Assembly (NCBI RefSeq): GCF_004682055.1
Contig: NZ_QUZU01000002.1
Span: 124,001-188,000 of the forward strand
DNA from: Pseudomonas kairouanensis
GTDB taxonomy: Bacteria > Pseudomonadota > Gammaproteobacteria > Pseudomonadales > Pseudomonadaceae
Length of the DNA stretch: 64,000 nt
Reading direction: 5' to 3'
In this document: positions 7,884-16,638 of the stretch, piece after piece
Layout of the letters: every line of letters starts with the position of its first letter
Position numbering within the stretch: position 1 is the first letter of the stretch
Position numbers and translations under genes: made by a program
Notes under the pieces: model-generated
What the model was told of the DNA's origin: nothing
Database searches by the model: none
Seen by the model: only the letters and a program-made list of their open reading frames with translations

Positions 7884-8675
7884 TCATATCCCCTTGAACA
7901 CCCCGGGCCGCTTCTCCACCATCGCCCGCACCCCCTCCTTGGCATCCTCGCTGTTGAGCAGCCGATCTACCATCGGCGGCAACGCCGCAGCCGCCACTGT
8001 TTCCCCTTCCATTCGCGCCAATCGCGCCGACATCAACGTCGCCTGAACCCCTAATGGCGCCTGGCGCGCAATGCGGCTGGCCAGCTCGATGGCGCGGGGC
8101 AACAAATCTTCACTGGCCATCACTTCCTGCACCAGCCCCAGGCGCAGGGCTTCATGGGCATCGAACTCGTCACCGGTGAGCAACCAACGCATTGCATTGC
8201 CCCAGCCGGCAATCTGATGAAAGCGCAACGTCGCGCCGCCAAACGGAAAGATCCCGCGCTGCACTTCCATCTGCGCAAAGCGCGTGTTGCTTGCGCACAG
8301 GTTGATGTCCGCTGCCAGCATCAACTCGATACCGATGGTCAGGCAGTAGCCCTGAGCGGCGACGATCACCGGTTTACTCACGCGCGGGCCAGCGAATACG
8401 CCCCACGGATCGCAGCCGCCCAACGGTGGTTGCCAGCCGCCGGCCATCACGCCGCTGACATTCGCCAGGTCCAGGCCGGCCGTGAAGTGCTCGCCATGGG
8501 CAAACACCACGGCGACTCGGGCTTCGTGGTTTCGATCAAATTCGCCATAGGCCAGGCTCAGTTCATTGAGCAAATCCAGGTCGAACGCATTGCGTTTGGC
8601 CACTCGGTCCAGGCCCAACAGCAGGACATGGCCCTGTAATTCACGACTGACGCGACTGCTGCTGGGGTGATTCAT
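7884..8675 (-). CDS. Enoyl-CoA hydratase/isomerase family protein (crotonase fold)
   Basis: A 263-residue crotonase. Oxyanion-hole segments are HGEHFTAGLDLANV and the VIVAAQGYCLTIGIELMLAA helix. Family members act on acyl-CoA thioesters as hydratases, isomerases or hydrolases; the exact reaction is not fixed by the motifs visible here. The start ATG at 8673-8675 has GAGGG upstream; the longer frame reads into untranslated sequence. Probably monocistronic, with the deaD leader on its divergent side. Confidence 0.82.
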   Translation of the reverse strand: MNHPSSSRVSRELQGHVLLLGLDRVAKRNAFDLDLLNELSLAYGEFDRNHEARVAVVFAHGEHFTAGLDLANVSGVMAGGWQPPLGGCDPWGVFAGPRVSKPVIVAAQGYCLTIGIELMLAADINLCASNTRFAQMEVQRGIFPFGGATLRFHQIAGWGNAMRWLLTGDEFDAHEALRLGLVQEVMASEDLLPRAIELASRIARQAPLGVQATLMSARLARMEGETVAAAALPPMVDRLLNSEDAKEGVRAMVEKRPGVFKGI

Positions 8676-9097
8676 GGGGTGTGCCCTCGGGCGCGGGGAA
8701 GAGTTTCGGACCAAAGGTCCGAGAGGTTGGGTGAACCGTTTAAGCTTCATGACCAGCAGGGCCGGGCCTTTGAAAAATAGACCCTGGTGCTGATCTCTGC
8801 AAAGACTGTGACGCAGCGCGGTTTATCGGTGCTTTGCGATAAAAAAAGCTCCCTTTTTCAGCTATTTCCGGTATAGTGCGCGCCGGCCTTTAACCGGGCC
8901 GCGTTTAGGTAGCGCAATTCCCCGAAGTCAGCTTCGGCTGCACGTCCGCACAGCGGACTCTCCCTTGACGAATCTTTTTCATTCATTCGTTTTCGCAAAT
9001 CCCCGCCGACAAAGCAGCCAGGGCGACTCTTGAGTCTCAACACGGCATGCGCAGCTTTGGAGCATGGGTCTTTGCGGATGCACTTAGAGGCAGACCC
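8676..9097 (+). promoter_or_regulatory. Promoter and long 5' leader of deaD
   Basis: This 422-base gap contains no convincing gene. A -10 hexamer TATAGT is at 8872-8877 with only a weak -35. A TSS near 8884 would give a leader of about 210 bases. It contains the hairpins GGCC-TTTAAC-CGGGCC and CCGAAG-TCA-GCTTCGG, a T-rich stretch around 8975-8995, and AGAGG before the ATG at 9098. Long structured leaders are typical of cold-induced helicase mRNAs; that regulation is inferred. Confidence 0.55.
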
Positions 9098-10771
9098 ATG
9101 ACCCAGGAAACCGGCGGCTTCGCCGCTTTTAATCTTAACCCGAACATTCTGGCAGCCGTCGCAGCGACTGGCTACGAAGAACCTTCGGCGATTCAGCAGC
9201 AATCGATCCCGATCATCATGGCCGGCAAGGACATGATTGGCCAGGCGCAAACCGGTACCGGCAAAACTGCCGCGTTCGCTTTGCCTATCCTGCAGTGCAT
9301 CGATCCTGCCAAGCGCGAACCGCAAGCCCTGATCCTGGCGCCAACCCGTGAGTTGGCGCTGCAAGTAGCAACCGCTTTCGAAACCTACGCCAAGCAAATG
9401 CCGGGCGTTACCGTTGTGGCCGTTTACGGCGGCGCGCCTATGGGCCCACAACTGAAAGCCATCCGTAATGGCGCACAGATCGTTGTCGCCACACCGGGCC
9501 GTCTGTGCGACCACCTGCGTCGTGACGAGAAAGTCCTGTCGACCGTGAACCATCTGGTTCTGGACGAAGCTGACGAAATGTTGAAGCTGGGCTTCATGGA
9601 TGACCTGGAAGTCATCTTCAAGGCACTGCCACCGACCCGTCAGACCGTACTGTTCTCGGCCACCCTGCCGCAGTCGATCCGTGCCATTGCCGAGCGTCAC
9701 CTGCGTGACCCAGAGCACGTCAAGATCCAGACCAAGACCCAGACCGTTACCGCGATCGAACAGGCTCACCTGTTGGTTCACGCTGACCAGAAGACCTCGG
9801 CTGTATTGAGCCTGCTGGAAGTCGAAGACTTCGACGCCCTGATCATGTTCGTGCGCACCAAGCAAGCGACCCTGGACCTGGCCAGTGCCCTGGAAGCCAA
9901 AGGCTACAAAGCCGCTGCGCTGAACGGTGACATCGCCCAGAACCAACGTGAGCGCGTGATCGACTCCCTCAAGGATGGCCGTCTGGACATCGTTGTGGCG
10001 ACCGACGTTGCCGCCCGTGGCCTCGACGTTCCACGTATCACCCACGTGTTCAACGTTGACATGCCTTACGATCCAGAGTCCTACGTTCACCGTATCGGCC
10101 GTACTGGCCGTGCCGGTCGCGAAGGTCGTGCACTGCTGCTGGTGACTCCGCGTGAGCGCCGCATGCTGCAAGTGATCGAGCGTGTAACCGGTCAGAAAGT
10201 GGCCGAAGTGCGTCTGCCGGATGCCCAGGCAGTTCTGGATGCGCGCATCAAGAAACTGACCAACAGCCTGTCGCCACTGGTGGCTGACGCTGAATCGACC
10301 CACGGCGACCTGCTGGACCGCCTGACCGCCGATATCGGCTGCACCCCCCGTGCCCTGGCTGCAGCCCTGTTGCGCAAAGCTACCAACGGTCAGGCCCTGA
10401 CCCTGGCAGCCATCGAGAAAGAACGTCCACTGGTTCCGAACAGCGCGCCACGCGGTGATCGTCCAGAGCGTTCCGGCGACCGTCCAGACCGTGGTGATCG
10501 TGAGCGTCGCGCTCCGGTTCCATTGGCTGAAGGCCGTGCTCGTTGCCGTACCGCGCTGGGCGCGCGTGACGGTATCGCGGCCAAGAACCTGCTGGGCGCT
10601 ATCCTCAACGAGGGTGGCCTGGCACGTGAAGCCATCGGTCGCATCCAGGTTCGTGACAGTTTCTCCCTGGTGGAGCTGCCGGAAGACGGTCTGGAAAAGC
10701 TGCTGGCCAAGCTGAAAGACACGCGCGTTGCCGGTAAGCAGCTCAAGCTGCGTCGCTACCGCGAAGATTGA
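9098..10771 (+). CDS. deaD: ATP-dependent DEAD-box RNA helicase DeaD/CsdA
   Basis: A 557-residue helicase acting in ribosome assembly and mRNA unwinding, especially in the cold. Ordered motifs: Q-motif FAAFNLNPNIL with AIQQQSIP, Walker A AQTGTGKT, APTRELALQ, ATPGRL, DEAD box VLDEADEML, FSATLPQ, ATDVAARGLDVP and YVHRIGRTGRAGREG. The C-terminal part has a charged linker rich in RGDRPERSGDRPDRG-type repeats and a DbpA-like RNA-binding fold (RTALGARDGIAAKNLLGAI). The ATG at 9098 with AGAGG starts at MTQETGG. It is followed by a strong terminator. Confidence 0.95.
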   Translation: MTQETGGFAAFNLNPNILAAVAATGYEEPSAIQQQSIPIIMAGKDMIGQAQTGTGKTAAFALPILQCIDPAKREPQALILAPTRELALQVATAFETYAKQMPGVTVVAVYGGAPMGPQLKAIRNGAQIVVATPGRLCDHLRRDEKVLSTVNHLVLDEADEMLKLGFMDDLEVIFKALPPTRQTVLFSATLPQSIRAIAERHLRDPEHVKIQTKTQTVTAIEQAHLLVHADQKTSAVLSLLEVEDFDALIMFVRTKQATLDLASALEAKGYKAAALNGDIAQNQRERVIDSLKDGRLDIVVATDVAARGLDVPRITHVFNVDMPYDPESYVHRIGRTGRAGREGRALLLVTPRERRMLQVIERVTGQKVAEVRLPDAQAVLDARIKKLTNSLSPLVADAESTHGDLLDRLTADIGCTPRALAAALLRKATNGQALTLAAIEKERPLVPNSAPRGDRPERSGDRPDRGDRERRAPVPLAEGRARCRTALGARDGIAAKNLLGAILNEGGLAREAIGRIQVRDSFSLVELPEDGLEKLLAKLKDTRVAGKQLKLRRYRED

Positions 10772-10800
10772 TCCGCCCCTGGGCTGATTGATCGCACATA

Positions 10801-10831
10801 AAAAATCCCCGACTGGTTCGGGGATTTTTTT
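10801..10831. terminator. Bidirectional intrinsic terminator after deaD
   Basis: AAAAATCCCCGA-CTGGT-TCGGGGATTTTTTT: an eight-base stem flanked by A and T runs. It serves deaD from the left and the dioxygenase gene (stop at 10859) from the right. Confidence 0.93.
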
Positions 10832-10858
10832 GTCCTGGATTTCAGCGGTAGGTCCGTG

Positions 10859-11626
10859 TCAGCCGAAGCGGTAGATGTCCATCCCCAGCGCGCCCATGGT
10901 GAACCCTTGGTGCGCCACGCTGAACTCGCCACCCGCGCCGCGTGCAAAGTACAGCGGCAATAAGTGCTCGTCGCTGGGATGGCTACGCACGGCATGGGGC
11001 GCCTGGCGACGATAGTCATGCAAGGCCGCTTCATCATTGGCTGCGAGCTTCTCCACCACCCAATCGCGAAAATCCCGTGCCCATGGCTCGATACTCTCAG
11101 GCCCGGCGTGCCAGTCCAACTCGCCCAGGTTGTGGGTGATGCTGCCGGAACCGATCAACAACACACCTTGCTCGCGCAAGCTGGCCAGCGCATGTCCGAC
11201 GCGTGTCTGCAGGGTAGGGCCCAGGCGGCTGGGCAACGATACCTGCACCACCGGGATATCCGCCGCCGGGTACATCAGCGACAGCGGTACCCAGGTGCCA
11301 TGGTCGAAGGGGCGGCGCTCATCGATACGGGCGTTCAAACCATCCGCTTGCAGCAATTGGACAATCGAGGCCGCCAATGGCGGGTTGCCGGGCGCCGGGT
11401 ACTGCACCGCAAACAATTCCGGGGGGAAGCCGCCGAAGTCGTGCCAGGTGTCCGGGGCGCTGCTGCCGCTGACCAGTAGCTCTTGGCTTTCCCAGTGCGC
11501 TGAAACCACCACGATCGCTTTGGGACGTGGCATTTCGGCAGCCAGGCGTTGAAGCGCCGGGCCGCTGGCGCCGGGTTGCAGGGCAAGCATGGGCGAACCG
11601 TGGGAGATAAACAGGCTGGGGAACAT
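10859..11626 (-). CDS. DODA-type extradiol dioxygenase (YgiD-like)
   Basis: A 255-residue class III extradiol dioxygenase of the 4,5-DOPA dioxygenase/LigB-like family. Metal-ligand and active-site histidine segments are FISHGSPM, VVVSAHWES, SGSITHNLGEL and SHPSDEHLLPLYFA. E. coli YgiD cleaves L-DOPA, but the physiological substrate in Pseudomonas is unknown. The gene is divergent from tpm across a 104-base AT-rich region and convergent with deaD. Confidence 0.85.
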   Translation of the reverse strand: MFPSLFISHGSPMLALQPGASGPALQRLAAEMPRPKAIVVVSAHWESQELLVSGSSAPDTWHDFGGFPPELFAVQYPAPGNPPLAASIVQLLQADGLNARIDERRPFDHGTWVPLSLMYPAADIPVVQVSLPSRLGPTLQTRVGHALASLREQGVLLIGSGSITHNLGELDWHAGPESIEPWARDFRDWVVEKLAANDEAALHDYRRQAPHAVRSHPSDEHLLPLYFARGAGGEFSVAHQGFTMGALGMDIYRFG

Positions 11627-11730
11627 AAGTCGGGTCCTGAGCGTTAATATGCACCCATCTTTAATCAGATCATTGATCTAAATCTAATATAAGTTTTAGC
11701 GCTATTTGATCGAGTTTTCTGGAGTGATCC

Positions 11731-12381
11731 ATGGAGCCTAAGTTTTGGCAGGAGCGTTGGGCGCGCAATCAGATCGGCTTTCACTTGCCTGAGGTCAACC
11801 CTTATCTGCAGCGGCACTGGCCGTCCCTGGGTCAGGGGGCCAAAGTGCTGGTGCCGTTGTGTGGCAAGAGCCTGGACATGATGTGGCTCGCCAGCCAGGG
11901 GTTGCGGGTGCTGGGTGTCGAGCTCTCGGAGCAGGCCGTGGAGGCGTTCTTCAGCGAGCAGAATCTTACGCCGCGGATCACCGAGCGGGGCATGTTCAAG
12001 GTGTATCAGGCTGATTTGATCGAGATCTGGTGCGGCGACTTCTTTGCCCTGGGCGCCGAGGCCTTGGCGGACTGCGTTGCACTCTACGACCGTGCAGCCC
12101 TGATCGCCTTGCCGCCGCTGATGCGTGCGCAATACGCCGAGCACCTCAATGGCCTCCTGCAACCCGGTTGCCTGGGCCTGTTGATCACCCTCGACTATGA
12201 CCAGGCACAAAAAGCAGGCCCGCCGTTTGCCGTGACGCATGAGGAGGTGCGTGTGCTATTGGGCTCGCATTGGGCGCTGGAGGTGTTGCAGGTGCAAGAC
12301 ATCCTGGGTGAGAGTTGGAAGTTCGTGCAGGATGGCGTCACGCGGCTTGAGGAGCGGGTTTATCAGTTGATCAAGCGTTGA
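11731..12381 (+). CDS. tpm: Thiopurine S-methyltransferase
   Basis: SAM-dependent methyltransferase of 216 residues that methylates thiopurines and, in pseudomonads, tellurite and selenite. Family landmarks: [15 protein letters not shown] at the N-terminus, [14 protein letters not shown] (SAM site), [15 protein letters not shown], and the [11 protein letters not shown] segment. ATG at 11731 follows TTCTGGAGTG. It is followed by a terminator shared with htpX. Confidence 0.93.
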   Translation: MEPKFWQERWARNQIGFHLPEVNPYLQRHWPSLGQGAKVLVPLCGKSLDMMWLASQGLRVLGVELSEQAVEAFFSEQNLTPRITERGMFKVYQADLIEIWCGDFFALGAEALADCVALYDRAALIALPPLMRAQYAEHLNGLLQPGCLGLLITLDYDQAQKAGPPFAVTHEEVRVLLGSHWALEVLQVQDILGESWKFVQDGVTRLEERVYQLIKR

Positions 12382-12432
12382 CATCAGTAAGCCCGCGATG
12401 ACGGCAGAGGCCTTCACAGGCATTGCGGGCGC

Positions 12433-12464
12433 AAAAAAGGGGCGATCAGATCGCCCCTTTTTTT
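12433..12464. terminator. Bidirectional intrinsic terminator between tpm and htpX
   Basis: AAAAAAGGGGCGATC-A-GATCGCCCCTTTTTTT: a nine-base GC-rich stem with A and T runs on both sides, serving two convergent genes. Confidence 0.93.
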
Positions 12465-12476
12465 CGTGCTTGGCTA

Positions 12477-13364
12477 TCAGCCCCGACGACGCAGTGCGTC
12501 GATACGCTCTTCCAGCGGCGGGTGGCTCATGAACATGCGAGCCAGGCCCTGCTTGATGCCGCCGTTGATGCCAAAGGCGGTCAGGCTGTCGGGCATGTGC
12601 ACCGGCAGGCCCTGTTCCGAGCGCAGGCGTTGCAGCGCGCCGATCATGGCGTTGGTGCCTGCCAAGCGTGCGCCTGCTTCGTCTGCACGGAACTCCCGTT
12701 TGCGCGAGAACCACATCACGATCGCGCTGGCCAGGAAGCCCAGGATCACCTCGGCAAAGATGGTCGCCACGAAGTAGGCAATGCCGCGGCCTTCTTCGTT
12801 CTTGAAGATCACCTTGTCGACGAAGTTGCCGATGATCCGCGCGAAGAACATCACGAAGGTGTTCACCACGCCCTGTACCAGCGCCAGGGTGACCATGTCG
12901 CCATTGGCGACGTGACCGATCTCGTGCGCCAGCACCGCCTTGACTTCATCGGGCGAAAAACGCTCCAGAAGGCCCTGGCTCACGGCAACGAGTGCGTCGT
13001 TTTTGTTCCAGCCCGTGGCGAAGGCGTTGGCCTCGTAGGCCGGGAAAATCCCCACCTCGGGCATCTTGATGCCAGCTTCCCGAGACAACTGCTCCACAGT
13101 TTGCATCAGCCATTGTTCATGGCGGGTGCGGGGTTGGGTGATGATCTGGGTGCTGGTGCTCATCTTCGCCATCCACTTGGAGATGAACAGCGAGAACAGC
13201 GAACCGGCAAAACCAAAGACCGCACAGAAAATCAGCAGCTGATTGAGGTTGAGATCAACCCCATTGGCCGCCATGAACCCGTTGAAGCCGAAAAGGCTCA
13301 GGGTGATGCTGGCAATCAGCACGACCGCCAGGTTAGTGGCCAAGAACAGCAGGATGCGCATCAT
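12477..13364 (-). CDS. htpX: Protease HtpX (M48B zinc metalloprotease)
   Basis: Inner-membrane quality-control protease of 295 residues that cleaves damaged membrane proteins alongside FtsH. Two N-terminal membrane helices (about 5-25 and 42-62), the zinc site HEIGH at 147-151 with the third ligand in REFRADEAG, and two further hydrophobic segments in between. Length equals other pseudomonad HtpX proteins. A sigma-32-like promoter is visible about 40-70 bases upstream. Confidence 0.96.
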   Translation of the reverse strand: MMRILLFLATNLAVVLIASITLSLFGFNGFMAANGVDLNLNQLLIFCAVFGFAGSLFSLFISKWMAKMSTSTQIITQPRTRHEQWLMQTVEQLSREAGIKMPEVGIFPAYEANAFATGWNKNDALVAVSQGLLERFSPDEVKAVLAHEIGHVANGDMVTLALVQGVVNTFVMFFARIIGNFVDKVIFKNEEGRGIAYFVATIFAEVILGFLASAIVMWFSRKREFRADEAGARLAGTNAMIGALQRLRSEQGLPVHMPDSLTAFGINGGIKQGLARMFMSHPPLEERIDALRRRG

Positions 13365-13409
13365 GGTTGTAGAGTTCTCCTCATGCTTAATATGTCGCGT
13401 ACTGCGGGG

Positions 13410-13439
13410 TATATAAGGTGCGGCATTGGGTGATTCAAC
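13410..13439 (-). promoter_or_regulatory. Candidate heat-shock (sigma-32) promoter of htpX
   Basis: On the minus strand, GTTGAAT is followed 14 bases later by CCTTATATA. This compares well with the sigma-32 pattern TTGAA and CCCCATNT. Transcription would start around 13403, leaving a leader of about 40 bases before the htpX ATG. Confidence 0.5.
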
Positions 13440-13668
13440 CGAGCGACTATTTCAAACTGTGTCCTACAGCATGAATGTAAAGCCTTGAAAGGATTTTCCG
13501 ACGCGCAAAACGCCGCTCAATCGCCTCGAAAATGCCTTGAAGCCCCGTGATTATAGGGGGCAGATCAACACGTGAGCGCTGCAAAGGCGAAAGGGGTAAA
13601 GCGGGGCAAAGAAGTGTTGCCAGATACGCGCCGTACGACCGAATCTCGGCCGTACAGCGGCATTTGCA
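13440..13668. other. Intergenic region between htpX promoter and alaA stop
   Basis: No gene seen. An interrupted inverted repeat, GCCGTACGA with TCGGCCGTAC (about 13630-13656), lies close to the alaA stop at 13669 and may form the alaA 3' hairpin; no T-run follows on the minus strand. Confidence 0.3.
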
Positions 13669-14880
13669 TTACTGGCGATAGGACTTGATGAAGTTGCCGA
13701 TGCGCCCAATGGCCATTTCCAGGTCATCCACACGCGGCAATGTCACGACGCGGAAGTGATCCGGCCACGGCCAGTTGAATGCCGTGCCCTGAACCACCAG
13801 CAGCTTTTCCGACAGCAACAGGTCGAGCACGAACTTCTCGTCATTGAAGATCGGGCACACTTTTGGGTCGATACGTGGGAAGGCGTACAGCGCGCCCATG
13901 GGTTTCACGCAGCTGACGCCCGGGATCGCGTTGAGCAATTCCCAGGTGCGGTTACGCTGTTCCAGCAAGCGGCCCTGGGGCAGTACCAGGTCGTTGATGC
14001 TCTGGTAGCCGCCGAGGGCGGTCTGGATGGCGTGCTGGCTTGGCACGTTGGCGCACAGGCGCATGTTGGCCAGCATGTCGATGCCTTCGATGTAGCTTTG
14101 GGCATTGTGCTTGGGGCCGGAAATGGCGATCCAGCCGGAGCGGAAACCCGCCACGCGGTAGGACTTGGACAGGCCATTGAAGGTCAGGCACAGCAGGTCT
14201 GGCGCCAGGGAGGCGGTGCACACGTGCACGGCGTCATCGTAGAGGATCTTGTCGTAGATCTCGTCGGAGAACACCACCAGGTTGTGCTGGCGCGCCAATT
14301 CGAGCATGCCCAGCAGCACTTCCTTGGAGTACACGGCGCCGGTGGGGTTGTTGGGGTTGATGATCACCAGGGCCTTGGTATTTGGGGTGATCTTGGCCTT
14401 GATGTCGGCCAGGTCCGGGAACCAGTCCGCGCCTTCGTCGCACAGGTAATGCACCGGGTGGCCGCCGGCCAGGGTCACGGCAGCAGTCCACAGGGGGTAG
14501 TCGGGCGCGGGCACCAGCACTTCATCGCCGTTGTTGAGCAAGGCCTGCATGGACATCACGATCAGCTCGGACACGCCATTGCCCAGGTAGATGTCTTCGA
14601 TGCCGACGCCTTCTACCTGCTTTTGCTGGTAGTACTGCATCACCGCCTTGCGGGCGCTGAACAGGCCCTTGGAGTCGCTGTAGCCCTGGGCGGTCGGCAG
14701 GTTGCGGATCACGTCCTGGAGGATTTCGTCCGGCGCTTCGAAACCAAACGGCGCCGGGTTGCCAATGTTCAGCTTGAGGATGCGATGGCCTTCCTCTTCC
14801 AGGCGCTTGGCGTGCTTGAGCACTGGGCCGCGAATGTCGTAGCAGACGTTGGCGAGCTTGTTCGATTTGCTGACCTGCAT
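13669..14880 (-). CDS. alaA: PLP-dependent aminotransferase, AlaA-like
   Basis: Fold-type I aminotransferase of 403 residues, the length of E. coli AlaA (YfbQ), which makes alanine from pyruvate and glutamate. Seen: NIGNPAPFGFEAPDEI, PDYPLWTAAV, NPNNPTGAVYS, FSDEIYDKI and the PLP-lysine segment FNGLSKSYRVAGFRSGW. ATG at 14878-14880 begins MQVSKSNKLANVCYDIRGP. Divergent from msrB. The substrate is inferred from family membership. Confidence 0.87.
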   Translation of the reverse strand: MQVSKSNKLANVCYDIRGPVLKHAKRLEEEGHRILKLNIGNPAPFGFEAPDEILQDVIRNLPTAQGYSDSKGLFSARKAVMQYYQQKQVEGVGIEDIYLGNGVSELIVMSMQALLNNGDEVLVPAPDYPLWTAAVTLAGGHPVHYLCDEGADWFPDLADIKAKITPNTKALVIINPNNPTGAVYSKEVLLGMLELARQHNLVVFSDEIYDKILYDDAVHVCTASLAPDLLCLTFNGLSKSYRVAGFRSGWIAISGPKHNAQSYIEGIDMLANMRLCANVPSQHAIQTALGGYQSINDLVLPQGRLLEQRNRTWELLNAIPGVSCVKPMGALYAFPRIDPKVCPIFNDEKFVLDLLLSEKLLVVQGTAFNWPWPDHFRVVTLPRVDDLEMAIGRIGNFIKSYRQ

Positions 14881-15082
14881 GGCGATGTGATCCTGAAAAT
14901 GAACGATCCAGACGGTAGGGGCACTACCGTACTGTGAATCCTGCGGGGCCCGCACCCATAAATACGTTTGAATGCCGGTAGCGCGGGTGCCAGACTGGCG
15001 TTTTGAAGAGGCGCAATCATACGTGCCGCCTGATCCAGCGAAAAGATACAGATCAGGGTTTTTCAGTTGCCGAGGTGTACCG

Positions 15083-15475
15083 ATGGAAAAGTTGCAGAAA
15101 ACCCTTCAGGAATGGCAGGACATGCTCGACCCGGCGCAATACCAGGTGTGCCGCCTCAAGGGCACCGAGCGCCCGTTCTCCGGCAAGTACAACGCCACCA
15201 CTGCCGACGGCGTGTACCACTGCATTTGCTGCAATGAGCCGCTGTTCGACTCCACAACCAAGTTCGATGCCGGCTGCGGTTGGCCCAGCTTCTACGAGCC
15301 GATTGCCGAAAGCGCGATGATCGAGATCCGTGACGTCAGCCACGGCATGATCCGCACCGAAGTCACCTGCGCCAAGTGCGATGCGCACCTGGGTCATGTG
15401 TTCCCGGATGGTCCGCCGCCGACGGGCTTGCGCTACTGCATCAACTCGGTGTGCCTGGACTTCGTGCCGCGCTAA
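15083..15475 (+). CDS. msrB: Peptide methionine-R-sulfoxide reductase MsrB
   Basis: Repairs methionine-R-sulfoxide in proteins using thioredoxin. The 130-residue protein has the catalytic Cys119 ([11 protein letters not shown]), a cysteine at 64 in CGWPSF, and four zinc cysteines (47, 50, 96, 99) as CICC and CAKC. ATG at 15083 follows CCGAGGTGTACCG. Next downstream are gpx and ospR, so oxidative-damage repair and sensing are adjacent. Confidence 0.95.
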   Translation: MEKLQKTLQEWQDMLDPAQYQVCRLKGTERPFSGKYNATTADGVYHCICCNEPLFDSTTKFDAGCGWPSFYEPIAESAMIEIRDVSHGMIRTEVTCAKCDAHLGHVFPDGPPPTGLRYCINSVCLDFVPR

Positions 15476-15499
15476 ACCGCTATTGCATGCAGGTCCAAA

Positions 15500-15587
15500 T
15501 GTGGAGGGGGCGTGCCCCCGATGGCAGTGTGTCAGTTAGTGCATCGGGTACTGATACAGCGCTATCGGGGGCAAGCCCCCTCCCACA
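15500..15587. repeat. REPIN with one decayed arm
   Basis: Right arm is an intact GGGGG-type REP (GCTATCGGGGGCAAGCCCCC then TCCCACA). The left arm has lost one G (TGTGGAGGGGG) and has GCGTGC in place of GCTTGC. The doublet lies between msrB and gpx. Confidence 0.8.
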
Positions 15588-15676
15588 TTGGATTGCGGCT
15601 TGAGTCATATAAATTGCGTGCAATTGAATTGAGCGCTATGTTTCTGCTCCGTCCCCTTCGTTATCGAGGCACTGCC

Positions 15677-16162
15677 ATGAGCAACACCCTGCTGAGCATC
15701 CCTTGCACCACCATCAAGGGCGAACAGAAGACGCTGGCCGACTTCTCCGGCAAAGCCATTCTGGTGGTCAACACCGCCAGCAAATGTGGCTTCACCCCGC
15801 AGTACAAGGGCCTGGAGCAACTCTGGCAGCAGTACAAGGACCAGGGCCTGGTCGTGCTGGGCTTCCCTTGCAACCAGTTCGGCAAGCAAGAGCCAGGCAA
15901 CGAAGGCGCGATTTCCGAGTTTTGCGAGTTGAACTTCGGCGTCAGCTTTCCCTTGTTCAAAAAGATCGATGTGAACGGCAGAGATGCCCACCCGCTGTTC
16001 GTACAGTTGAAGAAGCAAGCGCCCGGCCTGCTGGGTTCCAAGGGGATCAAGTGGAACTTCACCAAGTTCCTCGTGGGTCGCGACGGTGAGGTGGTCAAGC
16101 GTTTCGCCCCCACTACAAAGCCTCAGGACCTGACCCAAGAGATCGAAGCCCTGCTCAAATGA
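15677..16162 (+). CDS. gpx: Thiol/glutathione peroxidase (GPx family)
   Basis: A 161-residue cysteine-type peroxidase. Catalytic tetrad pieces are visible: Cys37 in NTASKCGFTPQYKGL, Gln in FPCNQFGKQEPG, and Trp/Asn in KWNFTKFLV. Bacterial members usually take electrons from thioredoxin. ATG at 15677 gives MSNTLLSIPC. Its stop overlaps the ospR start by four bases (ATGA), so the two are translationally coupled. The gene is probably controlled by OspR. Confidence 0.93.
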   Translation: MSNTLLSIPCTTIKGEQKTLADFSGKAILVVNTASKCGFTPQYKGLEQLWQQYKDQGLVVLGFPCNQFGKQEPGNEGAISEFCELNFGVSFPLFKKIDVNGRDAHPLFVQLKKQAPGLLGSKGIKWNFTKFLVGRDGEVVKRFAPTTKPQDLTQEIEALLK

Positions 16163-16638
16163 CCGTATCCCTGGCCCTCGACAATCAGCTGTGCTTCAAA
16201 CTCTACGCCGCCTCCAGGGCTGTCACGCGGGCCTATAAGCCGATGCTGGACCCACTGGGCCTGACCTACCCGCAATACCTGGTGATGCTGGTGTTGTGGG
16301 AATGGCATGAGGCAGCCCCGGCTTACCCCACGGTCAAGGCCTTGGGCGAGCGCTTGATGCTCGACTCGGGCACGCTGACCCCCTTGCTCAAGCGCCTCGA
16401 ACAGCTCGACCTGGTGCAACGCCGGCGCAGTCGCCAGGATGAGCGGGAAGTGCACCTGAGCCTCAGCGAGTCCGGTGTGCACCTGCGTGACCAGGCCCAC
16501 AGCCTCAAGAGCCGATTGCTGTGCGACAGCGGCATCGACCTGAACCAGGCCGACAGCCTGCGCGCCGGCCTGGACCAGTTGCTGCGCCAGCTCACAGATT
16601 TGTCGTCGTTGGCACCCACAGGTCCAGCAAACCGCTGA
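16159..16638 (+). CDS. ospR: MarR-family peroxide sensor OspR
   Basis: A 159-residue OhrR-type regulator. The LDNQLCFKLY segment carries the redox cysteine Cys12, and the winged helix ends in SRQDEREVHLSLSESG. Gene order gpx-ospR-sagS equals PA2826-PA2825-PA2824, which supports the name; OspR in P. aeruginosa controls gpx, pigment and biofilm traits. The last 47 bases overlap the 3' end of the convergent sagS gene. Confidence 0.85.
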   Translation: MTVSLALDNQLCFKLYAASRAVTRAYKPMLDPLGLTYPQYLVMLVLWEWHEAAPAYPTVKALGERLMLDSGTLTPLLKRLEQLDLVQRRRSRQDEREVHLSLSESGVHLRDQAHSLKSRLLCDSGIDLNQADSLRAGLDQLLRQLTDLSSLAPTGPANR

